DNA of 64,000 bases from an uncultured Bacteroidales bacterium (GCA_902769535.1 CACXPH010000006.1:87507-151506), one strand, 5' to 3'; shown: positions 17,191-26,890, counted from the first letter of the stretch. Program-made: numbers and translations. The notes: a model not told the origin generated them from the letters alone.

Positions 17191-17775
17191 ATGAAAAAAG
17201 ATATCATTTTGGCCGGAGTAGGAGGACAAGGAATCCTCTCCATTGCCACCGTCATTGGTGAAGCAGCCCTGCAAGAGGGTCTGTATCTCAAACAAGCCGA
17301 AGTACACGGTATGTCGCAACGCGGCGGTGACGTGCAGTCCAACCTGCGTCTGTCGTCCGAACCCATCATGAGTGACCTGATTGCCAAAGGTGGCGCTGAC
17401 CTCATCATCAGTCTCGAACCGATGGAGGCGCTGCGTTATGTGGAGTATCTCAAGCCCGACGGATGGATTGTGACGTCATGCGTGCCGTTCCTCAATATCC
17501 CGAATTATCCGGAATTGGAAGAGGTGCTAGCGCGCATCAAAGCGCACAAGAACCATGTGTTACTGGACGTGGAGGTGTTGGCTAAAGAAGCCGGAGCACC
17601 GGCACAGGCAGCGAATATGGTGCTGTTAGGCGCGGCCATTCCGATGCTCGGTATCGATCATGATAAGATGACAGCCGGTGTAGCACGTGTCTTTGCCCGC
17701 AAGGGAGAAGCGATTGTCAATACGAACTTAGCCGCCGTAGAGGCAGGATATAACTATGCAATTTCCGTTAGATAA
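17191..17775 (+). CDS. iorB: Indolepyruvate:ferredoxin oxidoreductase beta subunit
   Basis: 194 residues from the ATG at 17191. A longer reading from TTG at 17167 is rejected because that codon lies inside the hairpin repeat. The N-terminus MKKDIILAGVGGQGILSIATVIGEAA and AEVHGMSQRGGDVQSNLRLS are the signature of the gamma-type domain of 2-oxoacid:ferredoxin oxidoreductases, which binds CoA. It works with IorA. The last 20 bases overlap the aminotransferase gene, which indicates tight coupling. Confidence 0.93.
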   Translation: MKKDIILAGVGGQGILSIATVIGEAALQEGLYLKQAEVHGMSQRGGDVQSNLRLSSEPIMSDLIAKGGADLIISLEPMEALRYVEYLKPDGWIVTSCVPFLNIPNYPELEEVLARIKAHKNHVLLDVEVLAKEAGAPAQAANMVLLGAAIPMLGIDHDKMTAGVARVFARKGEAIVNTNLAAVEAGYNYAISVR

Positions 17776-19114
17776 ACACATCGTCGATTCGATCTGCCGC
17801 CAGTTCGGGTTGCGTAACTTCAACGAGTTGGGTAATGCCAGTATCCGTCAGTTGGCGGGCGTTGTGAAGAATATCGAGCAGGCGACGGGTGTCGAATACG
17901 TCAACATGGCTTTGGGTGAACCGGGTCTGCCGGCTGAGCAGATAGGTATCGAGGCAGAGCATCAGGCATTACTGAACGGTTGCGCCTCACATTATCCCGT
18001 GATCACCGGTATTCCGGAAGTGAAGAAATGGGGTTCGGAGTTTGTGCGTGCCTTCATCAACATCCCTCGTCCGCCGGAGTGTATCTTTCCGACGGTAGGT
18101 TCGATGCAGGCGGCTTTTGCGCTGAACTCCATGCTTATTCAATTGCAGCCCGGCAAAGATACGATTCTATTCCTGGATCCGTGTTTCCCGGTGCAGAAGA
18201 TGCAATGTAATGTCATCGGTAGTCGTATCGATGCCTTCGATATCGCTGATTTCCGTGGCGCTAAGCTGCATGACGAGTTGGAGCGTCATCTGAAGAGCGG
18301 CCGCATTGCCGGTATTCTCTACAGCAATCCCAATAACCCTACCTGGGCATGCCTGACGGACGATGAGTTGCGTACGATAGGTGAGTTGGCTACGCAGTAC
18401 GATGCGATCGTGCTGGAGGATCTGGCATACCTGAACATGGACTTCCGTGATCCGGATCGCGGTCAACCGTACTCGGAACCGTATCAACCTTCGGTTGGGC
18501 ATTATACGCATAACTGTATCCAACTCATCTCGTGCTCGAAGATGTTCAGTTACGCCGGTCAGCGTGCAGCCTTTGTGGCGATCGATCCGGTGCTGGCTAA
18601 ACGCGTGTACCCGGCTTTGGGTGAGCGCTTGCATAACAACGGCGAGTTGCTGCAGAGTTTTGCATACGTGTTCTTGTACGTGCTGTCAAGCGGTGTATGT
18701 CACTCGGTGCAATACGGTATGGCGGCCATGCTGCAGGCGGCTTGCGAAGGACGTATCCGTTATGTGGAGAACACACGTGAGTATGCGCGTCGCGCACATA
18801 AGATTAAGGAGATCATGGTGCGCAACGGTTTTCATATCGTCTATGACAAAGATGCCAATGGTCGCGAAGTAGGAGACGGGTTCTTCTTTACCTTCGGTTA
18901 TAAAGACTGGACGGGTAAGAAACTGGTGAACAAACTGATCTACTATGGTGTATCGGCTATCTCGCTGGAGAGCACCGGTGCCAAACGTGAGGGTATGCGC
19001 GGATGTGCGTCCTCGATCCGTGAAGACCAGTACGAACAGTTGGAAGAACGACTCCGTAAGTTCAACGAAGATTATTCTCAATACGATCCTTATGACCCCA
19101 GTGAAATACGTTAG
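17756..19114 (+). CDS. PLP-dependent class I aminotransferase
   Basis: 452 residues, fold-type I. Motifs: VNMALGEPGLPA near residue 60, SNPNNPTW near 191, EDLAYLNMDF near 221, and SCSKMFSYAGQR with the PLP-binding Lys near 261. Between iorB (20-base overlap) and a CoA-transferase gene (23-base overlap), it most likely makes aryl-pyruvates from phenylalanine, tyrosine or tryptophan for IorAB. No residues that fix the substrate can be read with certainty. The start follows directly inside the iorB end and no better start exists. Confidence 0.88.
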   Translation: MQFPLDKHIVDSICRQFGLRNFNELGNASIRQLAGVVKNIEQATGVEYVNMALGEPGLPAEQIGIEAEHQALLNGCASHYPVITGIPEVKKWGSEFVRAFINIPRPPECIFPTVGSMQAAFALNSMLIQLQPGKDTILFLDPCFPVQKMQCNVIGSRIDAFDIADFRGAKLHDELERHLKSGRIAGILYSNPNNPTWACLTDDELRTIGELATQYDAIVLEDLAYLNMDFRDPDRGQPYSEPYQPSVGHYTHNCIQLISCSKMFSYAGQRAAFVAIDPVLAKRVYPALGERLHNNGELLQSFAYVFLYVLSSGVCHSVQYGMAAMLQAACEGRIRYVENTREYARRAHKIKEIMVRNGFHIVYDKDANGREVGDGFFFTFGYKDWTGKKLVNKLIYYGVSAISLESTGAKREGMRGCASSIREDQYEQLEERLRKFNEDYSQYDPYDPSEIR

Positions 19115-20393
19115 TCCCGCTGAGGCGGTGAGTCATGTGCGATCGGGCGACACGATCGTCGTACAAGGAAGCACCAGTATCCCGACGGTGCTACTCAATG
19201 CGTTGACCGAACGCGCAGCCGAACTGCGTGACGTCAAACTTATCTCCGGTTTCGGTGTCCATCCGGACGATGCGCCGTATGCTAAAAAAGAACTCATGGA
19301 CTCCTTCCGCGCGCTGTCTATTTTCGTACCGAACACCTTGCGTAAGGCCATGCGCGAAGGCGTGGCGGATACCATTCCTGCTTTCTTGGGCGAAGTGCCG
19401 TTCCTATTCCGTAGCCGGCAGATACCCGTGGATGTGACCTTCCTGCAGGTGAGCGAACCCGACGAAGAAGGGTACTGCTCGTACGGTATCTCGGCCGACA
19501 TCGCGTTCTCGGGTGCCGAGTGCTCGCGCGATATCATAGCGCAGGTCAATAGATACATGCCGCGTACGTTTGGAGATCCCGTCATTCATGTGAGTAAGCT
19601 CACTGCCATGTGCCGCGGGGATATCCCGTTGGTGGAAGTGCCGACGCCAATACCGAATGAGATAGAGACGAAGATCGGTAATAACGTCGCCTCGCAGATA
19701 CCCGATGGCGCTACACTGCAGATAGGCGTAGGCGGTATCCCGAATGCGGTTATCAATGCGCTGCGTCACCACCAACATTTGGGTCTGCATACAGAGGCCA
19801 TCACGGACGGTGTACTGCCGTTAATTGAGAGCGGCGTCATTGATAACAGCCTTAAGAAAGTGCTACCGGGTAAATCGGTCGGCAGTCTAATATTAGGTTC
19901 ACGTCATCTGTATGATTATGTCGATGGAAATAGGGATTTTGTCATCCGCGACGTATCGTGGACCAACGACCCGCAGATCATTCGTCAGAACCCGAAAGCG
20001 ATGGCAATCAACTCAGCCGTGGAGGTGGATCTAACGGGACAGATATGCGCCGATTCCATCGGTGATACCATCATCTCCGGTGTAGGCGGTCAGCATGATT
20101 TTATGTATGGTGCGGCTTTGTCTGAAGGCGGTAAATGCTTCATTGCCTTGCCGAGTATGACCAATAAGGGTAAGTCGAAGATCGTGGCGCATCTTGCACC
20201 CGGTGCAGGTGTGGTGACGACACGTTTCCAAGCGCAGTATATCGCTACGGAGCACGGTATCGTTTACTTGCGTAACCTGCCCTTAGCCGACCGCGCCAAA
20301 GCACTCATCTCTATCGCTGATCCCTCGGTGCGCGAAGAACTGGAACGCGCGGCCGTCGAACGCTTCGGCATCGGATTCCTGAGACTCAAATAA
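19092..20393 (+). CDS. Acetyl-CoA hydrolase/transferase family CoA-transferase
   Basis: 433 residues from the ATG at 19092, giving MTPVKYVSPAEAVSHVRSG. A longer frame from 18945 would run through the aminotransferase gene and carries no family sequence. Motifs: TLQIGVGGIPNAV near 215, LHTEAITDGVLPLIESG near 234 (candidate catalytic Glu), and ISGVGGQHDFMYGAALS near 335. The family includes 4-hydroxybutyrate and butyryl-CoA:acetate CoA-transferases. Last in the ior operon, it could move CoA from aryl-acetyl-CoA to acetate, giving aryl-acetate and acetyl-CoA. Family sure; substrate inferred. Confidence 0.9.
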   Translation: MTPVKYVSPAEAVSHVRSGDTIVVQGSTSIPTVLLNALTERAAELRDVKLISGFGVHPDDAPYAKKELMDSFRALSIFVPNTLRKAMREGVADTIPAFLGEVPFLFRSRQIPVDVTFLQVSEPDEEGYCSYGISADIAFSGAECSRDIIAQVNRYMPRTFGDPVIHVSKLTAMCRGDIPLVEVPTPIPNEIETKIGNNVASQIPDGATLQIGVGGIPNAVINALRHHQHLGLHTEAITDGVLPLIESGVIDNSLKKVLPGKSVGSLILGSRHLYDYVDGNRDFVIRDVSWTNDPQIIRQNPKAMAINSAVEVDLTGQICADSIGDTIISGVGGQHDFMYGAALSEGGKCFIALPSMTNKGKSKIVAHLAPGAGVVTTRFQAQYIATEHGIVYLRNLPLADRAKALISIADPSVREELERAAVERFGIGFLRLK

Positions 20394-20395
20394 AA

Positions 20396-20426
20396 CAAAG
20401 AGAGACGCCAACCGGCGCCTCTCTTT
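20396..20426. terminator. Bidirectional terminator between the CoA-transferase gene and metG
   Basis: AGAGAGACGCC-AACC-GGCGCCTCTCT with A-run before and T-run after, between two convergent genes. Confidence 0.85.
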
Positions 20427-20447
20427 ATAATCGCTAATCGCTAAACG

Positions 20448-22523
20448 TTAACCCACGGCCACGCCGTTCTTTACGGCTGCGCTGACGGTGGTAACGACTA
20501 ACTTGCCGTCTGCATCGACTGCCGAGAGGATCATGCCTTGGCTCTCGATGCCCATCATCTTACGCGGCGGGAAATTAGCGATGAACAGCACCTGCTTACC
20601 TACCAATACCGACGGGTCCGGATAACTCTGTGCGATACCCGAGAGGATTGTGCGACCACCCATGCCGTCGTCCAGTTTGAACTGCAGCAGACGGTCGGAT
20701 TTCTTCACGTTCGTGCATTCAAGTACGGTAGCCACACGGATATCCGCCTTGTCGAACTCATCGATGGTAGTAGCCTCTTTGATAGGCTCCGGACGCCAGT
20801 TCTTGAGTGCCTCAGCCTTAGCTGCGGCTTCGTTCTCCGCTTTGATACGCTCGAGTTTGTCGAGTTGTGCCTGAATAGCCGCATCTTCGATCTTCTCGAA
20901 TAGGAGCGAAACCTCACCGAGCGCCTGACCTTCCGGCAGCAAGTCGATGCGACCGAGATCTTCCCATCCGATGGACGAATCGAGTCGGAGCATCTTCGCC
21001 AATTTCTCCGATGAATACGGGAGGAACGGCTCAAAAGCGATAGCCAGATTTGCGGCAATCTGCAGCGCTACATGCAGCACGGTTGCCGTGCGGTTCATGT
21101 CGGTCTTGGCGAGTTTCCAAGGCTCGGTGTCTGCCAGGTATTTATTTCCGATACGGGCGAGGTTCATCGCCTCTTTCTGCGCATCGCGGAAACGGAAGTT
21201 CTCTAACAACTGCTCGAGTGTAGCCTTCACATTCTTGAATTCCTCGATAGTCGCTTTGTCATAGTCCGTCAGTTCGCCGCATGCCGGTACTTTTCCCTCG
21301 AAATACTTACCGGTTAGCACCAATGCGCGGTTCACGAAGTTACCATAGATAGCAACCAACTCATTGTTGTTACGCGCTTGGAAATCTGCCCAAGTGAAGT
21401 CGTTATCCTTGGTCTCCGGTGCGTTGGCGGTCAGCACATAACGCAGTACGTCTTGCTTGCCCGGGAAATCCTCGAGGTACTCATTGAGCCAAACAGCCCA
21501 GTTACGACTCGTCGAGATCTTGTCACCTTCAAGGTTGAGGAACTCGTTGGACGGTACGTTATCCGGCAGGTTATAACCCTGCGCCTTGAGCATAGCAGGG
21601 AAGACAATGCAGTGGAAAACGATATTGTCTTTTCCGATGAAATGGATCATGCGGGTGTCATCCTGTTTCCACCATTTCTGCCAGTCGCCAAACTTCTCCG
21701 GCTGCGTTTTGCACAGCTCAATCGTGTTGGAAATATAGCCGATCGGCGCATCGAACCAGACGTAGAGCACTTTACCTTCTGCACCTTCTACCGGTACGGG
21801 GATACCCCAGTCCAGGTCACGCGTCACGGCACGCGGTTTAAGGCCGCTGTCGAGCCAGGATTTGCACTGACCATACACGTTCGGACGCCATTCTTTATGG
21901 TTGTTGAGGATCCAATCCTCCAGCCAACTCTGATACTGATCGAGCGGCAGATACCAGTGCTTGGTGGCCTTTTTTGCGAGCGCATTACCGGTCTCAGCGT
22001 TATAGGGATTGATCAACTCGTCCGGAGAGAGGGTAGCACCGCATTTCTCGCATTGGTCGCCATAGGCGCCAAGACTGTGACAGCGCGGACACTCACCGCG
22101 GATATTACGGTCGGTCAGGAAATGACCGGTCTGCGGGTCGTAGAACTGCTCGGAGGTCTCCTCTACAAACTGACCGGCGTCATACATCTTACGGAAATAA
22201 TCCGCTGCGAATGCATGATGGGTCTCCGAAGTAGTACGGGAGTAGATATCAAACGAAACACCGAACTCGGCAAACGAACGTTTGATTAGTTCATGATAAC
22301 GATCCACAACTTGTTGGGTGGTGATGCCTTCCTTGCGTGCACGAATGGTCACGGGCACACCGTGTTCGTCGCTTCCGCAAACGAACAGCACCTCTTTACC
22401 TTTGAGACGCAGATAACGGGCATAAATGTCCGCAGGAACATACACTCCGGCGAGGTGTCCGATATGCACCGGACCGTTCGCATAAGGAAGTGCAGCTGTG
22501 ATTAATGTGCGATTAAATGCCAT
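20448..22523 (-). CDS. metG: Methionyl-tRNA synthetase
   Basis: 691 residues from the ATG at 22523, giving [26 protein letters not shown]. The longer frame to 22694 adds 57 residues without family similarity and crosses the neighbouring promoter. The class I HIGH motif is HIGH itself (PVHIGHLAG, residues 18-26). A zinc-binding insert follows ([18 protein letters not shown] near 145), and the KMSKS loop is the variant DKISTSRNW, as in related bacteria. The C-terminal ~105 residues ([15 protein letters not shown]) form the Trbp111-type tRNA-binding domain that dimerises the enzyme. It is monocistronic. Confidence 0.96.
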   Translation of the reverse strand: MAFNRTLITAALPYANGPVHIGHLAGVYVPADIYARYLRLKGKEVLFVCGSDEHGVPVTIRARKEGITTQQVVDRYHELIKRSFAEFGVSFDIYSRTTSETHHAFAADYFRKMYDAGQFVEETSEQFYDPQTGHFLTDRNIRGECPRCHSLGAYGDQCEKCGATLSPDELINPYNAETGNALAKKATKHWYLPLDQYQSWLEDWILNNHKEWRPNVYGQCKSWLDSGLKPRAVTRDLDWGIPVPVEGAEGKVLYVWFDAPIGYISNTIELCKTQPEKFGDWQKWWKQDDTRMIHFIGKDNIVFHCIVFPAMLKAQGYNLPDNVPSNEFLNLEGDKISTSRNWAVWLNEYLEDFPGKQDVLRYVLTANAPETKDNDFTWADFQARNNNELVAIYGNFVNRALVLTGKYFEGKVPACGELTDYDKATIEEFKNVKATLEQLLENFRFRDAQKEAMNLARIGNKYLADTEPWKLAKTDMNRTATVLHVALQIAANLAIAFEPFLPYSSEKLAKMLRLDSSIGWEDLGRIDLLPEGQALGEVSLLFEKIEDAAIQAQLDKLERIKAENEAAAKAEALKNWRPEPIKEATTIDEFDKADIRVATVLECTNVKKSDRLLQFKLDDGMGGRTILSGIAQSYPDPSVLVGKQVLFIANFPPRKMMGIESQGMILSAVDADGKLVVTTVSAAVKNGVAVG

Positions 22524-22570
22524 ATTTTGTGTATTTTTTGTACAAAATGTAAAAAAATCATTGATTTTTC

Positions 22571-22602
22571 TTGTATATTTCGAAAAAAAGCAGTACTTTT
22601 GC
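22571..22602 (+). promoter_or_regulatory. Promoter of the outer-membrane barrel gene
   Basis: -33 TTG at 22571, 20 bases, -7 TACTTTTGC at 22594-22602, with AAAAAAAGCAG directly before. Confidence 0.75.
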
Positions 22603-22675
22603 CGTCGCAATGTTGTCTTCGTTCTCGAAATCGGGTGCAAAGGTACTACAAAAAATCCGAATACGCAAGAAAATC

Positions 22676-23728
22676 GTGAAAAATCATCAATCATATTGGG
22701 TTTTGCTACTCGCAGTGCTCATTAGCGGCACAATGAATGCGAAGGTAAACAGTTATATGGGTGTTTATGCCGCTGCCGGAGAGTGGAGTTTGATTCCGAC
22801 CCAGAGTGAGTACAGCGTCAGTCTTGGCGCTGCCGGTGGGTTGGGTTTTCTGTATGAGATGCAGGTGGGTCCGACGTATGGTAAGACGCGTTTCCTGTTC
22901 GATGTCGGTTTAGGTGCGGATTATGGATTGACGGCATTCAATGTGACGAAGGACCAAACTCAGATTATTTCAGACGCGAACGGGAATCCTGTTCTTCAGG
23001 AGGACCTGCAATACGATGAGTTCTATTATGTCTATCAACTCAACGGCCGTAAGGACCAATATACGAACTTAGCAGTACGGGTGCCGATCATGGTCGGTCT
23101 GCAGCATAAGCAGTTCTATATGTTGGCCGGTGTGAAGTTGGGCGTCAATTTATTGCCTACAGTACATACGAAAGCTTCTCTTACTACGTATGGCGACTAC
23201 GTAGAGTTCGATAACTACCGCAACATGCCGGAGTATCAGTTCTTTGAAGGACTGCCGTTTGAGAGAAAAACAAAGGCAGGTTTTGACTTTAAGAATCTGG
23301 ATGTAAGCTTTGAGATAGGTGGTCGTTTGGGACTAATCACGGATGCCACGGGTTTTGATGTCCCGAAAAGTAAGGTGGAGTACCGTTTGGCGGCGTATGT
23401 GGACTACGGAGTGCTGGATATGCACAAAGCTGGCGACAAAGATGCGATGAAGACACCTCAAGCATACGATGCGGCAGCGGCATACAACCCCTATAAAGCG
23501 GACGGATCTATTGGTGACAACCGCTCCATGGTGGATGCTTTAGAGACCAACGATATCCTGTCCACGAAGTATTTCGCCAACTCGACGGTGCATAACTTCA
23601 TGGTGGGTTTGAAATTCACGGTACTCTTCCAGTTGCCGGAACCGGGTAAGTGTGTGGTTTGCCAGGATGCTTATCGCAGCTCGGCTTCACGCGGTGGCGG
23701 TCGCAGAGGAATGAAGTACGAGGAATAA
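22676..23728 (+). CDS. Outer-membrane beta-barrel protein
   Basis: 350 residues from a GTG at 22676, which gives a normal signal peptide ([21 protein letters not shown]). An ATG at 22610 would add 22 basic residues and would be almost leaderless relative to the promoter. The body alternates hydrophobic and polar residues as in porins ([31 protein letters not shown]). The motif [15 protein letters not shown] is shared with the barrels at 37998-38966 (AAYVDFGVLDMYKSY) and 38970-41219 (SLFADYGILNTLKYA), so the three are paralogues. Function unknown. Its last 42 bases overlap the cdaA end on the other strand. Confidence 0.75.
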   Translation: MKNHQSYWVLLLAVLISGTMNAKVNSYMGVYAAAGEWSLIPTQSEYSVSLGAAGGLGFLYEMQVGPTYGKTRFLFDVGLGADYGLTAFNVTKDQTQIISDANGNPVLQEDLQYDEFYYVYQLNGRKDQYTNLAVRVPIMVGLQHKQFYMLAGVKLGVNLLPTVHTKASLTTYGDYVEFDNYRNMPEYQFFEGLPFERKTKAGFDFKNLDVSFEIGGRLGLITDATGFDVPKSKVEYRLAAYVDYGVLDMHKAGDKDAMKTPQAYDAAAAYNPYKADGSIGDNRSMVDALETNDILSTKYFANSTVHNFMVGLKFTVLFQLPEPGKCVVCQDAYRSSASRGGGRRGMKYEE

Positions 23729-24466
23729 CTCGTCTTCTTTCACTTCGCGAATATTTCCGCCTTCAGCTACGGATATATGACCATTCTCTTCGGACACTAC
23801 GATACACGTAGCGTCCGATTTTTCTGTTAAGCCCAATGCGGCGCGGTGACGCAAACCGTACTGACGCGGGATATCCTGGTTCTTGGAAACGGGCAGGATA
23901 CATGCTGCGGCTACCATCTTTCCGTCGCGGATAACGAGTGCGCCGTCATGTAATGGTGTATTCTTAAAAAATATATTCTCTATTAATCGCGCGGACACCT
24001 GCGCGTCCAGGCGCTCGCCCGTGTCAACGATCTCTTTGAGACTACCGCCTCCGGCCAGCACAATGAGTGCACCGGTCTTCGTGGATGCCATGTGACGGCA
24101 TGCCTGCGTGATCTCGAGAATCTGCTGACGGGCACGCGGATCCTCCTTGTCTGCACGCGGACGGAACAGTTTCCAACTCGAGAAACGCGAACCGACACGG
24201 TAGAAGAACATACGTATCTCTTCTTGGAAGATGACGATGAGCGCAATCGCACCGACGGAGATAATCCGGTCGAAGAGCGCACCGGTCAGTTCGAGTTGGA
24301 ACACGAAACTGACAAGAAACCAAACGAGCACGAAGGCCAGGATACCCCAGAACAGGTTCGAAGCACCGGTCTTTCGAAGCAAGCGGTAGGTATAGTACAG
24401 GATGACTGCGACCAGCAGAATGTCTATCGCATCTTTGAATCCGAAGTTAAAAGCAAGGAGTTGCAT
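23687..24466 (-). CDS. cdaA: Diadenylate cyclase (c-di-AMP synthase), membrane type
   Basis: 259 residues. Three N-terminal transmembrane helices (about 12-30, 36-56 and 66-84) precede a DisA_N catalytic domain with LHDGALVI (DGA 174-176) and GLRHRAALG (RHR 206-208). It makes c-di-AMP from two ATP. The start lies 43 bases inside the folP end, so the two are translated as a pair, an order common in Bacteroidales. The 3' end overlaps the converging barrel gene by 42 bases. Confidence 0.95.
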   Translation of the reverse strand: MQLLAFNFGFKDAIDILLVAVILYYTYRLLRKTGASNLFWGILAFVLVWFLVSFVFQLELTGALFDRIISVGAIALIVIFQEEIRMFFYRVGSRFSSWKLFRPRADKEDPRARQQILEITQACRHMASTKTGALIVLAGGGSLKEIVDTGERLDAQVSARLIENIFFKNTPLHDGALVIRDGKMVAAACILPVSKNQDIPRQYGLRHRAALGLTEKSDATCIVVSEENGHISVAEGGNIREVKEDELFLVLHSSATATA

Positions 24467-25164
24467 ATGTCTATGGTTTGTTTTGTTTCTTTTACGTCAT
24501 GTGTCCGTAGAATGGTGGCGCCGTGTTGGATGGCGTAGAGGTGAAGCACCTGGGTGGCACTGAGGCTCTCTTCTGGCGTGATACCGAGCGTTTTCCAGAT
24601 CATCGATTTGCGGCTTACACCTATTAATATCGGGCGTTGAAAAGCCTGCAACCGATCCATCTGACGCATGCATGCATAGTCCGCTTCCGGACTGCCGATA
24701 AAGCCGAATCCCGGATCGAGAAAGAGATCTATATCCTTCCATTCCGGACGCCGGTTCGGTAGGTCCAAATCCCCGCGTAGCGTCCATATATAAGGCACTT
24801 TAAATTCCCGTACCACCGATATCATCTCTTCGCTCCCGCCGGAGATGTCGTTGATAATCATTGGACCGAACTGAGTCAAAGCTCGTCTGGCTATTTCCGG
24901 ACGAAAGGTGTCCAGCGAGAGGCTCGCATCCGGTAGGGCTTCGCGAATCGCCGTCAGCGCCGGTTCGAGCCGAGTCCATTCGGTCTGCTCATCCGCAAAA
25001 ACACTGTTCGGCCGCGTCGAGCATCCGCCGATGTCCAGCAGGTCGGCTCCATCGGCAAGAGCCGCACGAGCCCAAGCTACGACGTGGTCTGTGTTCGCTA
25101 TGCGTGACGAGGCGTAAAAACTGTCCGGCGTCACGTTGCCTATGGCCATTATTTGCACTTTCAC
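24424..25164 (-). CDS. folP: Dihydropteroate synthase
   Basis: 246 residues, a little short for the family (about 270-280). Motifs: IMAIGNVTPDSFYASSR (N-terminus), DGADLLDIGGCSTRP near 40, SLDTFRPEIARRAL, MIINDISGG, LDPGFGF, LIGVSRKSMI near 175 and ILRTHDVKET near 225. It joins p-aminobenzoate to the pterin in folate synthesis. First gene of a folP-cdaA unit. Confidence 0.95.
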   Translation of the reverse strand: MKVQIMAIGNVTPDSFYASSRIANTDHVVAWARAALADGADLLDIGGCSTRPNSVFADEQTEWTRLEPALTAIREALPDASLSLDTFRPEIARRALTQFGPMIINDISGGSEEMISVVREFKVPYIWTLRGDLDLPNRRPEWKDIDLFLDPGFGFIGSPEADYACMRQMDRLQAFQRPILIGVSRKSMIWKTLGITPEESLSATQVLHLYAIQHGATILRTHDVKETKQTIDICNSLLLTSDSKMR

Positions 25165-25167
25165 GCT

Positions 25168-25200
25168 GCAAAATTAGTAAAAATATCGCAAATATGCAAA
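25168..25200 (-). promoter_or_regulatory. Promoter of folP-cdaA
   Basis: Minus strand: -33 TTTG at 25200-25197, 20 bases, -7 TAATTTTGC at 25176-25168. The -7 ends 3 bases before the ATG, so the leader is very short or absent. Confidence 0.65.
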
Positions 25201-25225
25201 AAAATCGAACAAAAAGCCACAAAAA

Positions 25226-25258
25226 TTTGCGCAAATCAAAAAAAAGCAGTACATTTGC
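25226..25258 (+). promoter_or_regulatory. Promoter of the GldJ/GldK-like gene
   Basis: -33 TTTG at 25226, 20 bases, -7 TACATTTGC at 25250-25258, preceded by AAAAAAAGCAG. Confidence 0.8.
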
Positions 25259-25300
25259 AGGCTGATTTATGTACGCATGCACAAAAATAAACATAAAAGT

Positions 25301-26890
25301 ATGAAAAAGTATCTTTTAATCGTATTGGTGGCCATGACGGCTGTAGCTTGTAATCAACGCGAGCTGAACACCCGTGTAAGTAACACCACCGGTTGGAATT
25401 ATTTTGATCAAAAGACCACGAATTTCGAGGCCAATGAAGGCGTGGGTAATGTGCACCCGGTAGGTATGCTGCCTATTCAGGGTGGTTCGTTCACGGTAGG
25501 TGAGAAGGACGAGTTCCTTACCGCTCCGCGTAACAACGAGACCCGTACGCTGACCGTCAGCTCGTTCTATATGGACAAGTATGAGGTGACGAACCTGAAC
25601 TGGAATGAGTATCTGCATTGGTTGGACTTTGTCTTCGGTGCATTGGCTCCGGAGTTGGTTGACCAGGCTCGTCCGGATCATACGGTATGGCGTGAGGATT
25701 TGGCTTACAACGATCCGTATGAGGACAACTATTTCGATCACCCGGCTTTCTCTTTCTACCCGATCGTGGGTGTGACCTGGGAGCAGGCTATGAAGTACTG
25801 CCAGTGGCGTACGGACCGTGTGAACGAGATGGCGCTCATTAATGCCGGCGCGATTGTCGTTCCGCCGTTTGGCGATCTGCAGCCGACGGACGACGAGGCA
25901 TACAAGGATGAGTGGGAGCAAGAGACCGGCTACGAAATGTATGCATACGAGGAGGTTAGCCCGGAGGATCCGGAGCAGACCGTAACGATGTATCGTCCGA
26001 GCTACGAGTGGATTCGTGATAAGTTTGTATTCAATACCGAGAAATATCTCATGGATGACAGTTATGTACCTGAGTACGGTCGTCGTCCGAAATTCGATAG
26101 CTACGGCGCAGAGCGTAAAGTCACTCGTGCCGATGGTATTTTCGTGACGGGTTATCGTCTGCCGACGGAGGCTGAGTGGGAGTTTGCCGCGTATGCTCCG
26201 GTTGCCGGTGAGGACGGTCTGACCATCGAGGGTAAGGTGTATCCGTGGAGCGGTTATCATCCGCGTGACATGAGTAAGAAGAACCTCGGTCAGTTGCAGG
26301 CTAACTTCGTTCGCGGTCGCGGCGATATGATGGGTGTGAGCGGTGCGCTCAACGACCGTCATGTGATCACCAACCCGGTAGATGAGTTCGCTCCGAATGA
26401 TTTCGGTTTGTATAACATGGCCGGAAACGTGAACGAGTGGGTAATGGATGTATATCGTGAGACAACATTCCAGGAGACCAGCGAGTACAACTCATACCGT
26501 GGTAACATCTACAGCCATCCGGTATTGGATGAGAATGGTAAGTATGTGATTGACTCGGTAGGTTGTGTCAAGATCAGTTGGGGTAAAGAGGATGATAAGC
26601 GTGACGCGAAGGATGGTGATTTTGCCAGTCTGATCGATACCGATTATCCGCTGGACACCGTAGGTGTAGCTAACCTGAGTGAGGTGAAGACAGATCCGAC
26701 GGACATCCTGGCTCCGCGTATCACGAAGAAGAGCCGCGTGTACAAAGGTGGTTCGTGGGCTGACCGTATCTACTGGCTTAATCCGTCCACTCGTCGTTAT
26801 CTCGACCAGGATCAGGCTTCGTCTAAGATCGGTTTCCGCTGCGCAATGTCAACGCTCGGTGATCAGATCCCCGGCACTCCGGTAAAGTAA
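25301..26890 (+). CDS. GldJ/GldK-like lipoprotein with FGE-sulfatase fold (T9SS)
   Basis: 529 residues from the ATG at 25301 (an upstream ATG at 25277 is possible). Lipoprotein signal VAMTAVAC. An FGE-sulfatase domain follows: MLPIQGGSFTVGEKDEF near 55, SFYMDKYEVTNLNWNEYL near 85, PIVGVTWEQAMKYCQWRTDRVNE near 155, GYRLPTEAEWEFAAYA near 285, NMAGNVNEWVMDVYRE near 375, and YKGGSWADR...RCAMS at the end. GldK/PorK and GldJ ring lipoproteins of type IX secretion share this fold; the WRTDRVNE pattern and isolated position fit GldJ better. No porL, porM or porN follows. It fits the T9SS cargo downstream. Confidence 0.82.
   Translation: MKKYLLIVLVAMTAVACNQRELNTRVSNTTGWNYFDQKTTNFEANEGVGNVHPVGMLPIQGGSFTVGEKDEFLTAPRNNETRTLTVSSFYMDKYEVTNLNWNEYLHWLDFVFGALAPELVDQARPDHTVWREDLAYNDPYEDNYFDHPAFSFYPIVGVTWEQAMKYCQWRTDRVNEMALINAGAIVVPPFGDLQPTDDEAYKDEWEQETGYEMYAYEEVSPEDPEQTVTMYRPSYEWIRDKFVFNTEKYLMDDSYVPEYGRRPKFDSYGAERKVTRADGIFVTGYRLPTEAEWEFAAYAPVAGEDGLTIEGKVYPWSGYHPRDMSKKNLGQLQANFVRGRGDMMGVSGALNDRHVITNPVDEFAPNDFGLYNMAGNVNEWVMDVYRETTFQETSEYNSYRGNIYSHPVLDENGKYVIDSVGCVKISWGKEDDKRDAKDGDFASLIDTDYPLDTVGVANLSEVKTDPTDILAPRITKKSRVYKGGSWADRIYWLNPSTRRYLDQDQASSKIGFRCAMSTLGDQIPGTPVK

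Noticed and set aside
18945-19091. 49-residue extension of the CoA-transferase
   Set aside because: It lies within the aminotransferase gene in another frame and has no family similarity; the ATG at 19092 begins the conserved N-terminus.
21500-21540. Variant KMSKS loop (DKISTSRNW) in MetG as a possible defect
   Set aside because: The KISTS form is usual in many MetRS proteins of this type.
22524-22694. 57-residue extension of methionyl-tRNA synthetase
   Set aside because: Family proteins begin at about the [17 protein letters not shown] site; the extension overlaps the divergent promoter of the barrel gene.
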